Source of the DNA: Pontibacter lucknowensis | GTDB taxonomy: Bacteria > Bacteroidota > Bacteroidia > Cytophagales > Hymenobacteraceae | Direction of reading: 5' to 3' | DNA length: 64,000 nt | Assembly: GCF_900156415.1 (NCBI RefSeq) | Contig: NZ_FTNM01000001.1 | Coordinates: forward strand, 744,001 to 808,000 | Shown here: piece by piece, positions 50,679 to 60,111 of the stretch | Layout of the letters: every line of letters starts with the position of its first letter | Numbering within the stretch: position 1 is the first letter of the stretch | Translations under genes and position numbers: made by a program | Notes under the pieces: model-generated | Told to the model about the DNA's origin: nothing | What the model saw: only the letters and a program-made list of their open reading frames with translations | The model's database searches: none

Positions 50679-52775
50679 ATGGAAATTAATACCGAAGATA
50701 AAAAACCGACCACCACACCGCTGATCAACCGCGAACTCAGCTGGCTGGCATTCAACTACCGCGTGCTGCAGGAGGCCAAAGACCGCACCGTGCCGCTGCT
50801 GGAGCGTGTCAAGTTTATGGCTATCTTCTCGGCCAACCTCGACGAGTACTTCAAGGTGCGGGTAGCCACACTCAAGCGACTGATCAAGCTCAAAAAGAAA
50901 ACCCGTGACAAACTCTCCGAGGATCCTGTCGATACATTCGATCAGGTGATGCAGGAAGTGAAGCGCCAGCAGGAGGAATTCGGGGAGGTGTTCAGAGAAG
51001 GCATACTGGCAGACCTGCGCCAGCATCATATCAACCTCCTCACCGAGAACGACCTGAACAAAACGCAACAGAAGTGGGTGCGCGAGTACTTTACCGAGCA
51101 CATACAGCCGCACATCCTGCCGCTTCTGCTTGACGACACTGAGACGCACTTTTTCCTAAAGGACCAGACTGTATACCTGGGTGTGCATCTATTCGACCCT
51201 AAGAAGGAAGATCTGAAGCCCGAGCGCTTCTCTATGCTCGAAATACCCACCAAGAAGCATGGCAGCCGCTTTGTGAAGCTCCCTACGGTAGGCAAGCAAC
51301 GTTACGTGATGTTCCTGGATGATGTGATTCGCTTCTGCCTGCCCGCGCTGTACCCCAACTACACCCGCTTTGAGGCACATGCCGTGAAGGTATCGCGCGA
51401 TGCTGAACTGGATATTGAGGAAGAAGTATCAGGCAGCCTGATGGCTAAAATCCAGAAGAGTCTGAAGAAGCGTGAAACGGGTTATCCAGCCCGCCTCCTG
51501 TATGACCCTGTCACACCAAAGCCAATGCTCGAAGCCATTATGGCGCACACGGGCATATCAGAAGACGAACTGGTGGAAGGCAGCAAGTACCATAACTTCC
51601 GTGACTTCTTTCAGTTCCCGGACTTCAACCTACCCGACCTCAAGTACACGCCACAGCCTACGCTGGTGCATCCGCTCCTGGAGCAGGAAGAAAGCCTGAT
51701 TGAGGCCATGAAAAAGCGGGACTACCTGGTACACTACCCGTACCAGTCCTTTGGCTACGTGTTGCGCCTGTTCGATGAAGCTGCTAAAGACCCGAAAGTT
51801 ACCGCCATGAGCGCTACCCTATACCGCGTAGCTGATAACTCAGCCATTGCTAAGTCGCTGGTAAAAGCTGCCAAGAATGGAAAACTGGTAACGGTAGTAG
51901 TAGAACTCAAGGCCCGATTTGATGAAGAGTCTAACATCTTCTGGGCAGGCAAGCTGCAAAAGGCCGGAGCTAATGTGATACTGGGCTTGCCTGATCTCAA
52001 GGTACACACCAAGCTGGGCCTGATCACCCGCAACGAGGACGGCAAACTGGTGAACTACGCCTACCTGAGCACCGGCAATTACAATGAAGACACTTCCAAG
52101 ATTTATGCTGACCACGCGCTGTTCACCTCCCACAAGGAGATCACGCAGGATGTGGAACAGGTCTTCAACTTCTTCATCGATCGCCAGCATGACAAGAAGT
52201 TCAAGAAACTGCTGATGGCGCCCATCAACATGCGGGACCGCTTTGTGGAGATGATCAACCGGGAAATCAAAAATGCCCGAAAAGGCAAGCCTGCTTCTAT
52301 GATCCTCAAAATGAATGCCCTGCAGGACGAGCGCATGATCAGGAAACTGTATGCCGCCAGCCAGGCCGGTGTGAAGATAGATCTGTTGGTGCGGGGCATC
52401 TGCTGCCTGGTGCCGGGGGTAGAGGGGCTGAGCGAGAACATACAGGTGCGCAGCATCGTGGACCGTTATCTGGAGCATGCGCGGGTATACATCTTCCACA
52501 ACAATGGCAAAGAGGAGTACTATGTGGCGTCCGCTGACTGGATGGTCCGAAACCTAAGCCGCCGGGTGGAAGTGGCTTTCCCGATCCTGCAGAAGGATCT
52601 GATCCAGGAATTGCGCACGATCATAGACTATCAGCTGGCTGATGATACCAAGGCTCGCGATATCGACAACAGCTATGTAGAGCAGGTAAGCCCTACCCAT
52701 ATCCGATCACAGTATGCTACCTACGAGTATCTGCGCAGTCTGATCCCGGCAGGTATGGAGTCGGCAAGCAAATAG
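50679..52775 (+). CDS. ppk1: polyphosphate kinase 1
   Basis: 698 residues, full length. The N-terminal domain has RELSWLAFNYRVLQEA, then NIFWAGKLQKAGANVILG, and the catalytic histidine in KVHTKLGL. The second histidine segment is ARVYIFHNNGKEEYYVASADW. It makes inorganic polyphosphate from ATP, a step in energy and stress storage. It sits after the sixA gene, and a bidirectional terminator follows. Confidence 0.97.
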   Translation: MEINTEDKKPTTTPLINRELSWLAFNYRVLQEAKDRTVPLLERVKFMAIFSANLDEYFKVRVATLKRLIKLKKKTRDKLSEDPVDTFDQVMQEVKRQQEEFGEVFREGILADLRQHHINLLTENDLNKTQQKWVREYFTEHIQPHILPLLLDDTETHFFLKDQTVYLGVHLFDPKKEDLKPERFSMLEIPTKKHGSRFVKLPTVGKQRYVMFLDDVIRFCLPALYPNYTRFEAHAVKVSRDAELDIEEEVSGSLMAKIQKSLKKRETGYPARLLYDPVTPKPMLEAIMAHTGISEDELVEGSKYHNFRDFFQFPDFNLPDLKYTPQPTLVHPLLEQEESLIEAMKKRDYLVHYPYQSFGYVLRLFDEAAKDPKVTAMSATLYRVADNSAIAKSLVKAAKNGKLVTVVVELKARFDEESNIFWAGKLQKAGANVILGLPDLKVHTKLGLITRNEDGKLVNYAYLSTGNYNEDTSKIYADHALFTSHKEITQDVEQVFNFFIDRQHDKKFKKLLMAPINMRDRFVEMINREIKNARKGKPASMILKMNALQDERMIRKLYAASQAGVKIDLLVRGICCLVPGVEGLSENIQVRSIVDRYLEHARVYIFHNNGKEEYYVASADWMVRNLSRRVEVAFPILQKDLIQELRTIIDYQLADDTKARDIDNSYVEQVSPTHIRSQYATYEYLRSLIPAGMESASK

Positions 52776-52795
52776 AAGTAGGCCCCCCAAAGCAA

Positions 52796-52832
52796 CAAAG
52801 CCCGACTCGCTATACCTGCGGGTCGGGCTTTG
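52796..52832. terminator. bidirectional terminator after ppk1
   Basis: CAAAGCCCGAC (52796-52806) pairs with GTCGGGCTTTG (52822-52832). The loop holds the iterated CTATACCTG motif. It separates ppk1 from the converging DUF6268 gene. Confidence 0.85.
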
Positions 52833-52853
52833 CTATACCTAGACCTGAGTTAC

Positions 52854-53903
52854 TTATCTGTTCTGACTACGCTCCAGCAGCTTGCGGGGCGGCACTGCAT
52901 AGAGTTCTATACCGATGTAGCCTGCTCCGGCCAGGGTATTGGTAATCAGCTCGTCGCGAGAGCCTACTACATCAAAAGCACGGTGGCGGTAGTACTGCCG
53001 GAAGCCGCCTTCCACGGCAAACCACAGGAAGTCATAGATCTCCTGCTCCAGTCGCAACAGCGCCTTAATGTCGGTGCGGCGCAGCTCAATGTCGTTGAAC
53101 TGTGAGAGCGGCGGTTCGTCGGCGTACAGGTTGTAACTGGCACCCTCAATGCGGTAGCCGGTATAGAGCAGTGTTTTTTCGGACACATTGTAGCGCACCC
53201 GCAGGTTAGCCGGGAAGATGGACTCCACGCCCCAGCGATCGTTGAAGGTGCGGTTGTACATAATGCCTGGGTAGATACGCTGACGCCCGAAGGTATAGCC
53301 AAGCTGCAGGCCCACACCCCAGGCAAAATCAGGGCTGCGTTTCCAGCCATAGGCCAGGTCCACGGTTGTTTTCAGGTAGTCTGATACGTTTACATTGTCG
53401 CGGGTATAGTCCCCGTTCAGTTCACCTTTTGCACGCACCAGCATAAAGCGTACCTCATCAAACGAATGCAGGAAAGCCAGCTGCAAGCCCAGGCTCTTCA
53501 GGTTTTTATCTTCCAGGTTACGGTAAAGGCTGTAGGAAGCCGGTGATACACTCTCGAAGTTGAACTCCTCAAATTTATGGTCTATACCCAGGATCAGCTT
53601 GTTATTAGGCTTGTTCATGATCGGAGCCAATGCCCGCACAAAAAACTTATTGTGCCGCCGTACCCGCGCACGCCCATTGCCCACCTCCGGGTGATCTGAC
53701 TCCGACTCCATATTGAATTGCGGCAGACGCTCATAGCCGATCACAATGCCACGGCTTCGGCCCATACCCCGCACCCCCGGGCTGGCGTAATCTATCGTTT
53801 GTTTCTGCACATCCATCAGGTCCCGTTCAGTTTCCTGGGCTAGTGCTTGTTCTCCTATCAGGAGCAAAGGTATAAGGAGTAATTTAGGCAGGATTAATTT
53901 CAT
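52854..53903 (-). CDS. DUF6268 outer membrane protein
   Basis: 349 residues with a signal peptide (LLLIPLLLIGEQALAQ) and a long stretch of amphipathic strands (DVQKQTIDYASPGVRGMGRS, GVGLQLGYTFGRQRIYPG, VRYNVSEKTLLYTGYRIEG) that fit an outer membrane beta-barrel of the DUF6268 family. No function is known. The next gene on the strand ends 80 bases upstream and is separated by its own terminator. Confidence 0.8.
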   Translation of the reverse strand: MKLILPKLLLIPLLLIGEQALAQETERDLMDVQKQTIDYASPGVRGMGRSRGIVIGYERLPQFNMESESDHPEVGNGRARVRRHNKFFVRALAPIMNKPNNKLILGIDHKFEEFNFESVSPASYSLYRNLEDKNLKSLGLQLAFLHSFDEVRFMLVRAKGELNGDYTRDNVNVSDYLKTTVDLAYGWKRSPDFAWGVGLQLGYTFGRQRIYPGIMYNRTFNDRWGVESIFPANLRVRYNVSEKTLLYTGYRIEGASYNLYADEPPLSQFNDIELRRTDIKALLRLEQEIYDFLWFAVEGGFRQYYRHRAFDVVGSRDELITNTLAGAGYIGIELYAVPPRKLLERSQNR

Positions 53904-53932
53904 AGTTTAAGGCTTGTTAAGGAGCGGTAAAA

Positions 53933-53964
53933 GCAAAAAGTGCCTGAATCACGGCACTTTTTGC
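53933..53964 (-). terminator. rho-independent terminator after the phosphoesterase-barrel gene
   Basis: A perfect 12-base stem GCAAAAAGTGCC/GGCACTTTTTGC with an eight-base loop, which on the minus strand includes the terminal T run. Confidence 0.85.
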
Positions 53965-53983
53965 TATACGTCTTTAGATTATT

Positions 53984-56900
53984 TTAGAATAAAAAGCCGA
54001 AGCTTAATGTCCATAGCCTCTCCACGTCGCCTTTGGCATAGGTCAGCACAATCACGTTCTTCTGCATGATATCGGCCCACACGCCCCCGCCGATGCCCGT
54101 GTGTAAACTGCGGAAGAAGGCGGCGTCGCGCTCACCATCGTAGTACACTCGGCCTACGTCATACAAGCCCAGCACGCCCAGTCGGCCCGGCGTCAGGTAT
54201 AGGTTGAAGTCGAAAAGCGACAGGCGGGCCTCGGCATTGGCAAAGATCGCACTGCGGCCGGCAAACCGGGTACGGCGGTAGCCGCGCATGTTGTCCATGC
54301 CACCCAGCGTGTTGGCCTGATAGAAGCGGAAGTCACCGAAATTATGCGCTGCCCCCAGACGCCCCGCCCAGGTGAGCTGGAATGGGAAGTTAGGCGTCAG
54401 GTAAAAGGCGAACTCAGAGCTTACATGGGTATAGCTGAGTCCTTCGCCGTCTGTCTGCTTGTTGTAACTCAGGCGGTTGTGCAGGCGCATCCCAATGCGC
54501 GGGTTCTTCTGATTGCCCTCGCCCAGCACGTCCAGATCAGCAAAAGCCATCAGCCCTACATAATGCTGCGACTCAAAGCGGTCCTGCTCAAAGTCATAGG
54601 TCCCCGGTTCTAAACGGCCATTCATTGCCTCGTTCACCAGGTATGTGTCTTGCTCAGAGTTCACCACCCGGAAGCGGTCGTAAGTCGGCCCTATACCGAT
54701 TTTAAAGAATGGCGCTAAGTTGTTATTGAGCGTCGCTCCTACGTTCACCCGCTTAAACCGGACACGGTAAAAGGAGTCATCCAGTCCGTCCTGCTGTCGG
54801 GTATCATTACCGTAGCCGTAGAAGTTGCGCTGGTACTGCGGCCCCTGTATGGCGGCGTTTACCCCGATGTTCCAGTTGCCGAATACCTGTCGGATATCGC
54901 CGGCATAGCGCACGTTAAAGGAGTTGGTGTAAAAGGCGTAATTTCCCTCCAGCAGGTGTTCCGCCGCATAAGGCGATTTGCGGAACTTATGTGTGCGTGC
55001 CAGCACCCCTGCCCCTATAAACAGCCCGTCATCCACGTTATATTCCAGCGACAAACGAGGGCCCAGGTAAGGCAGTTTGTGATTATCACGGTCATAGAAG
55101 TTCACATCCGGACTGATGCTGGTTTGGTCCTTTGTTTCTGGCCCGAAGTTGAACACGTTGCCCTCCTTCGTGTCATACACCACCGTGTGTCTTCTAAGAC
55201 CAGCCACGCGTGAGTTATCGCTGATCACGTCTTCGTCGTTACCACCGATAATGCGCACAATTATTCCTTTGTTCACATCCCCATTCACCTCAAACATATC
55301 TTTGCCACGCTGCCCGTACAGGCGCAGCTCTTTGGTTTCGGAGGTGTAGAAGGTGCGTTTGTACAAAGTGTCACGCAGTTCGCCTTCTTTATTGATCTTG
55401 TATACCGTCAGGTGCGTTTCCTCGTCGTTCAGGCGGTTCACCACAAAGTGCTCGTGCTTGTCGCTGCCGGCTACATCCACCATTTCAGAGATGTGCTCGT
55501 AGTAGGCCTCTGCCGCCTGCGGCAGCTTGTCGCGGCGGGAGCGCAGCTTGGCTTTGATCTCATTACCTGATATCGCCCGCACCTCTGCCGGCCATTGGTT
55601 GATGGCCTCTTCTATCACCTGATCGGTCACACCTGCTTTTATCTCCTCGGCAATGCGAATCCAGTCCTGTCGCGTGATGGCTGGCGTAAAGGAGCGATCG
55701 ATGGTGAGGGCGCTCAGGTTGAGTCCTACAATGTCGCGGAAGTCGTGGCTAAAGTTCTGCACGTTGCGCACGCCCCACTTACGGGTAGCCAGCCAGGGTA
55801 TGACGCCATCTGCTTTGAAAAACACCTGGTCACGGTCTTCGGGCACCGGGATGTATACCTTGCCACTGTCGGTCTTCTCCTCTTTCCAGCGCCACTGTCC
55901 CTCGTGACGGTCCCAGTCGCCGACGAGCATGTCGAACAGGCGGGCTCGCACGAATTCCTGCTGATTTACCTGATTATCATTGTCCTGCCGCAGCTCTTTC
56001 AGCACCTTATCGGTACCCACCAGGTTTTCGGCAAAGCCCAGGCTCTCCACGTCCTCGTGGTTTTCGTCAGCGTCTTCTTCCAGAAAGGCCAGTGTGTTGC
56101 TGAACTCATCCATGTACTGGCGCAGGTAGGGCGTCTGGGGAATGTATACCAGTTTGGGATTGGTGTGAAACACGCCTGCGGCATCTGCCAGCTTAGGTAT
56201 AGCCAATGCACCATAAGGGTGCTGGGCCGATACCTGGTCCTGCAGCAACGCCTTGGCGGCGGTTTGGCGCAGGTACTCCGGCAAGGCCATTGTCGGGTCT
56301 TTGTCAACGGTGCGCAGGGTATACTCCCGAGCATCCGGGTTGCGCACTTTCAGGGAGGCTGTCTGTTTGCCTCCACCCTTCTGGTATGGGGTGAGACCAC
56401 CCATTTCGTTGCGCATATCCAACAGTGGCACTTCCACGGGGGTGGCCCATTCGCGGCGGTAATGCTCGCCCAGCAGCGTGCGACGCAGGCCTCTGGCGGT
56501 GTAGTCGTCATTGGCAGCGACTACAATGGTGCTGTCAGCGTAGTTGGTCTCATCGACCACAGCTCCTCTCTTGCGGCGGGGCTCCTTGGCATAGAGCGGC
56601 GTCCGGAAAGTCATGGTGCCCTCTGAACCATCGCCCACCGGCGTCCAGTACTCTACCCAGGCTTCTCCATTTTCATAGTAAAGCAGTTTGGCAAAACCTT
56701 TTACTTCGTGGGTATACATGGCCGTGCCACCCGGCTTTACATGCTGTGTCTTACAGCCTGAGCCGCTTACGATGTGCGTCAGGTTGTTGTACTTGTAGTG
56801 CTGCAACGAGTGCTCGTGTCCTGCGGCGTACACGATGTTATCATACTTATCAAATATGTTGAGCAGCCCTTCGATATAAGCCGTGTAGCGTGGGTGCGGA

Positions 56901-57793
56901 ATATCCTGCAGGATGCCGCCGTACTTGCGGGCAAAAGGATAGATGGACCCGATCACAGGCAGCGGCAGGTAGATCCAGTCTCGTAGCATGGTGAGGGGGA
57001 AAACGTGGTCTTTCAGGGTGAAGAAGCCGCCGTGATTTCCACGGGTAAACAAAGGGTGGTGCGCCACTACCACGATATTAGAGCCCTGGTGCTTTTCAAT
57101 AATGTCTTCGAGCTTCACCAGCAAGTCGGCCTCTGTAGAGGCCCAGCAGTTGCTGCCGGCACCGTAGGGACGCTCCCAGGGGTGCAGCCACCACTCAGAG
57201 TCGAGCGCAATCAGTACCACGTCATCGCTTATTTTCACCTCATAAGGGCCGGGGCAAGCATCGCCGGGCACGTAAAAATCGCCTCCTACCACTATGCCTT
57301 CTTCGGTGAGGTACTCGTTCACGTAGTTTTGCTGGCGCACCACATACTCTATACCTCCGCGGCCGCTGTGGTTCCAGTCGTGGTTGCCCGGGATCATGTA
57401 CTTCTCTCCTTTATAGCCACGCAGCACATCAAGCTGCGCATTGAGGCGCTGCTCCGATACCTCCCGGTCGTAACGGCCCGGCTCAGGCAGGCCATTGTGG
57501 TACACATTGTCACCCAAAAAGATGGTCGCGCTCTGTGCCCCCACTTCGTTCATCTGCTTTTGCATGAGCTTCAGCGAAGGCTCCTGTTCCTTTAAGTCAG
57601 GAGCGCCCACGTCACCGATCAGGAACACGGTGTAGTTTACTTTGTTGTCGGGCTTGGGCTCTTTCTGTTCCCAGTTGAGCACGTCACGGCTGTAGTAAGG
57701 TTTTTTGGTGGCACAGGCCTGTAGGAGTATCAAGAAGAAGCCCACGGCCAGGGGACGCAGGATAACAGAAATAAGGTGAAGACGGTTTTTCAT
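53984..57793 (-). CDS. metallophosphoesterase fused to an outer membrane barrel, with a possible kinase-like middle domain
   Basis: 1269 residues. A lipobox (LLQAC, C27) starts a lipoprotein. A calcineurin-type phosphoesterase follows with D61 (FLIGDVGAP), GDN (94-96), GNHDW (136-140) and HHPLFTRGNHGG (about 250). The middle region (about 570-700) has MLVGDWDRHEGQWRW (H630) and IPVPEDRDQVFF (D653, D655), reminiscent of CotH/HipA/FAM20-type atypical kinases, but this is only a motif likeness. The last 360 residues (from LGPRLSLEYNVDD) are a BamA/TamA-like surface antigen barrel that ends LWTLSFGFLF. The whole is probably an outer-membrane-attached phosphoesterase. The substrate is unknown. Confidence 0.88.
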   Translation of the reverse strand: MKNRLHLISVILRPLAVGFFLILLQACATKKPYYSRDVLNWEQKEPKPDNKVNYTVFLIGDVGAPDLKEQEPSLKLMQKQMNEVGAQSATIFLGDNVYHNGLPEPGRYDREVSEQRLNAQLDVLRGYKGEKYMIPGNHDWNHSGRGGIEYVVRQQNYVNEYLTEEGIVVGGDFYVPGDACPGPYEVKISDDVVLIALDSEWWLHPWERPYGAGSNCWASTEADLLVKLEDIIEKHQGSNIVVVAHHPLFTRGNHGGFFTLKDHVFPLTMLRDWIYLPLPVIGSIYPFARKYGGILQDIPHPRYTAYIEGLLNIFDKYDNIVYAAGHEHSLQHYKYNNLTHIVSGSGCKTQHVKPGGTAMYTHEVKGFAKLLYYENGEAWVEYWTPVGDGSEGTMTFRTPLYAKEPRRKRGAVVDETNYADSTIVVAANDDYTARGLRRTLLGEHYRREWATPVEVPLLDMRNEMGGLTPYQKGGGKQTASLKVRNPDAREYTLRTVDKDPTMALPEYLRQTAAKALLQDQVSAQHPYGALAIPKLADAAGVFHTNPKLVYIPQTPYLRQYMDEFSNTLAFLEEDADENHEDVESLGFAENLVGTDKVLKELRQDNDNQVNQQEFVRARLFDMLVGDWDRHEGQWRWKEEKTDSGKVYIPVPEDRDQVFFKADGVIPWLATRKWGVRNVQNFSHDFRDIVGLNLSALTIDRSFTPAITRQDWIRIAEEIKAGVTDQVIEEAINQWPAEVRAISGNEIKAKLRSRRDKLPQAAEAYYEHISEMVDVAGSDKHEHFVVNRLNDEETHLTVYKINKEGELRDTLYKRTFYTSETKELRLYGQRGKDMFEVNGDVNKGIIVRIIGGNDEDVISDNSRVAGLRRHTVVYDTKEGNVFNFGPETKDQTSISPDVNFYDRDNHKLPYLGPRLSLEYNVDDGLFIGAGVLARTHKFRKSPYAAEHLLEGNYAFYTNSFNVRYAGDIRQVFGNWNIGVNAAIQGPQYQRNFYGYGNDTRQQDGLDDSFYRVRFKRVNVGATLNNNLAPFFKIGIGPTYDRFRVVNSEQDTYLVNEAMNGRLEPGTYDFEQDRFESQHYVGLMAFADLDVLGEGNQKNPRIGMRLHNRLSYNKQTDGEGLSYTHVSSEFAFYLTPNFPFQLTWAGRLGAAHNFGDFRFYQANTLGGMDNMRGYRRTRFAGRSAIFANAEARLSLFDFNLYLTPGRLGVLGLYDVGRVYYDGERDAAFFRSLHTGIGGGVWADIMQKNVIVLTYAKGDVERLWTLSFGFLF

Positions 57794-58140
57794 AAGGTTC
57801 TGTGTGTACGGGATGTCCTGTCTAGCAAAAGCAAGTGTGACGGTATAAACACAACGACTGACGATGGGTTTGCTGCCGTACGGAGAGGACTGAAAGCGGT
57901 GCTTGGGTTTGGTAATGCATGGTTGGTATCAGAGCCCGAAAGTGCGCCACGGTTGCGTCCGGGCTGAAATAGATAACGTATGGCGGCGGCATTAAGTTAT
58001 TGCTTCACTATATAGAGCGTTTTGAGCGTCGGGATTGCTCTTTTCAACAAAAAGCGCTATTCACCGTAACGGCAAAAGAATACTAGCACCACCTTCAACC
58101 GCCGCTCACAACTGTGCATCTACTGCAGAGCTACCTGACA
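57794..58140. other. divergent intergenic region
   Basis: About 350 bases between the phosphoesterase-barrel gene and the HD-Pycsar gene, which diverge. I find no ORF worth calling, no RNA, and no full TAnnTTTG element, though it must hold both promoters. A short GTG-led frame from 58114 could extend the HD gene. Confidence 0.5.
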
Positions 58141-59412
58141 ATGGCGGCAAACACCGTTATGGAAGAACAAGATATCGTCAAACAAGCCAGTGAGTACGTT
58201 TTCAGGCTTTTTAAGGAACAACTGTCTAAAAAGCTTGTTTATCACAATTATAAACACACCTTCGAGACTGCCAACGAAGCACGCCAGTTGGGAGAGCTAT
58301 ACGATCTGAGCCCGGAAGAGCTGCAGGACCTGGAACTGGCAGCCTGGTTTCATGATACCGGCTATGTAACCGCTTACGACGGACACGAAGAGGAGAGCGT
58401 GCGTTTCGCCACCTCGTGGCTGCAGGAAAACAACTACCCGCCTGAGCGCATTACCCGCGTAACCGATTGCATCATGGCCACCAGGCACGGCACCAAGCCT
58501 GAAACACTGCTGCAGGAGATTATTATTGATGCAGATATGGCAAACATTGGCAAAGAAACATTTTTTGCCACAGCCGAGCTGCTGCGCGTGGAGTGGGAGA
58601 TCTTTAAAGAGAAGTTTTTCTCAGATCAGGAGTGGGCGCAGTTTCAGATGGAATTTCTGCTTTCCACAACCTTCTATACCGCCAAAGCCCAGCATAAATA
58701 CGCCGCGCAGCTTGGCCTGAACATACAGGAGCAGCGTAACCAGCTGCACAAAGAGTCGAAAAAGAAAAAAAAGGAAGAGAAAGAGCAACGCGAAACACTC
58801 GCCCAGCCGAAGCGCGGTATCGAGACTATGTTTCGCAACACCTATCGTACTCACCTCAACCTGAGCGCCATTGCCGATAACAAGGCCAACATGATGATCA
58901 GCCTTAACGCCATTATCATGTCGGTAATCATCACGTACCTCAGTACCAAGACCTCCATTACAGGAGCTGAGTTTGCCCAGCACCGCTCGCTGCTTATACC
59001 CGTCGGCATGCTGCTGCTCACCACACTTGGCTCTGTCATCTTCGCCATCATCTCAGCGCAGCCTGAAGTGACGAGTTTCTCTTTCAACCGAAAAAAGATC
59101 AATAGCAAAAAGGTGAACCTGCTTTTCTTCGGTAACTTCACTAATATTCCACTGGAGGATTTCCAGAATGGCATGCATGAGATCATGCGCGACAAAAAGT
59201 CGCTTTACACCAACATGATTACCGACATTTACTACCTGGGCGAAGTACTGAGCCGCAAGTACAAGATCCTGCGCATCTCCTACTCCATCTTTATGGTGGG
59301 ATTGGTACTTACGGTAATCGCCTTTGGCATTTCAATAGCCTTGTATGATGCACCTATCGTGGAACCGACCCCACAGGGACTGCCAGCACAGGAGCAAACC
59401 CCGCAGCAGTAG
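58141..59412 (+). CDS. HD phosphohydrolase fused to a Pycsar-effector-like (DUF5706) membrane domain
   Basis: 423 residues from the ATG at 58141. The HD domain (about 1-190) shows H35/H39 (YHNYKHT), H71-D72 (AWFHDTGY), HEEES and IIDADM, the metal ligands of a phosphohydrolase. A charged coiled stretch (KKKKEEKEQRE) links to a domain with two helices (LNAIIMSVIITYL and GMLLLTTLGSVIFAIISA) and a third near the end, plus the conserved IADNKANMMISLN and VNLLFFGNFTNIPLEDF. That is the PycTM/DUF5706 type, in which cyclic nucleotides trigger membrane damage. The fusion could couple a nucleotide phosphodiesterase to the effector. No cyclase gene is in sight. Confidence 0.88.
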   Translation: MAANTVMEEQDIVKQASEYVFRLFKEQLSKKLVYHNYKHTFETANEARQLGELYDLSPEELQDLELAAWFHDTGYVTAYDGHEEESVRFATSWLQENNYPPERITRVTDCIMATRHGTKPETLLQEIIIDADMANIGKETFFATAELLRVEWEIFKEKFFSDQEWAQFQMEFLLSTTFYTAKAQHKYAAQLGLNIQEQRNQLHKESKKKKKEEKEQRETLAQPKRGIETMFRNTYRTHLNLSAIADNKANMMISLNAIIMSVIITYLSTKTSITGAEFAQHRSLLIPVGMLLLTTLGSVIFAIISAQPEVTSFSFNRKKINSKKVNLLFFGNFTNIPLEDFQNGMHEIMRDKKSLYTNMITDIYYLGEVLSRKYKILRISYSIFMVGLVLTVIAFGISIALYDAPIVEPTPQGLPAQEQTPQQ

Positions 59413-59418
59413 TCGAAC

Positions 59419-59448
59419 TTGTAAATAGTCGGAATTAAGCTAAATTTG
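59419..59448 (+). promoter_or_regulatory. promoter of tRNA-Arg
   Basis: TTG (59419-59421), a 19-base spacer and TAAATTTG (59441-59448) fit the Bacteroidota consensus TTG-N19-TAnnTTTG. The predicted start lies about 28 bases ahead of the tRNA. Confidence 0.7.
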
Positions 59449-59482
59449 TGCAGGCTGCCCGGAAGCTTATTCCGGATTACCT

Positions 59483-59557
59483 GGCCCTGTAGTTCAATGG
59501 ATAGAATAGGAGTTTCCTAAACTCTAGATTCAGGTTCGATTCCTGACAGGGCCACCA
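59483..59557 (+). tRNA. tRNA-Arg (CCT anticodon)
   Basis: A full cloverleaf: the acceptor stem GGCCCTG pairs with CAGGGCC, the anticodon stem GGAGT/ACTCT holds the loop TTCCTAA with anticodon CCT, and the T-arm carries GGTTCGATTCC. The CCA tail is encoded (59555-59557). It reads AGG codons. No integrase lies near it. Confidence 0.95.
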
Positions 59558-59705
59558 ATGCAAGAGTTATTTTTCAGTGTATTTGGGGAACTAACCCCTA
59601 CTGGCTCCACTTAATAGGAAGAGTCTGAGCTACTTTGCAACGACGCTATATTTCCGATTTCATATTTTATTCCCTATATTAGAGCTGAAGCCACTCTCTA
59701 ACACC

Positions 59706-60041
59706 ATGAAAACAACTTTAACTGCCTGCATGCTGGCTATCTTTGTCAGCATTACGGCCTGCAACAGCGAACAGCGGAGTATGGAAGCGGACGACTCTGA
59801 AGCTACCGTAGCCAGCGAGACCGGAGGGCTCCCTGCAGACGTGCTATACGCCACCAGACCTCTGATTGGTGGAGAGGTCTACAAAACAGCCAGCTTTCAG
59901 GCAAACAGCCTGCTGCACTTTGACACCACACAGCTCATCCAGGTGCTCGACACTTCCGATGCCATGTTTGTAAAAGCGCGAGTGCACCGCGACACTACCG
60001 CTTATACCGGCTTTGTATCCAAGGCCATCCTGCCGGAATAA
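59706..60041 (+). CDS. small lipoprotein, SH3-like tail
   Basis: A 111-residue protein with a signal peptide and lipobox (VSITAC, C19). The end (LIQVLDTSDAMFVKARVHRD, then TGFVSKAILPE) has the look of a bacterial SH3 domain, which often binds cell-wall peptides. The linker is acidic and Ser/Thr-rich. It is single, with a very strong terminator after it. Confidence 0.7.
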   Translation: MKTTLTACMLAIFVSITACNSEQRSMEADDSEATVASETGGLPADVLYATRPLIGGEVYKTASFQANSLLHFDTTQLIQVLDTSDAMFVKARVHRDTTAYTGFVSKAILPE

Positions 60042-60057
60042 ACCCTTTAAGCCTAAA

Positions 60058-60097
60058 ACAACGAAGGCCGCCCTGCTTGCAGGGCGGCCTTCGTTGT
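60058..60097. terminator. strong bidirectional terminator
   Basis: A perfect 18-base stem (60058-60075 with 60080-60097) around the tetraloop CTTG. It separates the lipoprotein gene from the convergent T9SS sorting-domain gene. Confidence 0.93.
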
Positions 60098-60111
60098 AAA
60101 TGCATGTTTTC

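Noticed and set aside
59483..59557. tRNA-Arg as a possible integration site
   Set aside because: tRNA genes often host integrative elements, but there is no integrase, no repeated tRNA 3' end and no change in composition downstream.
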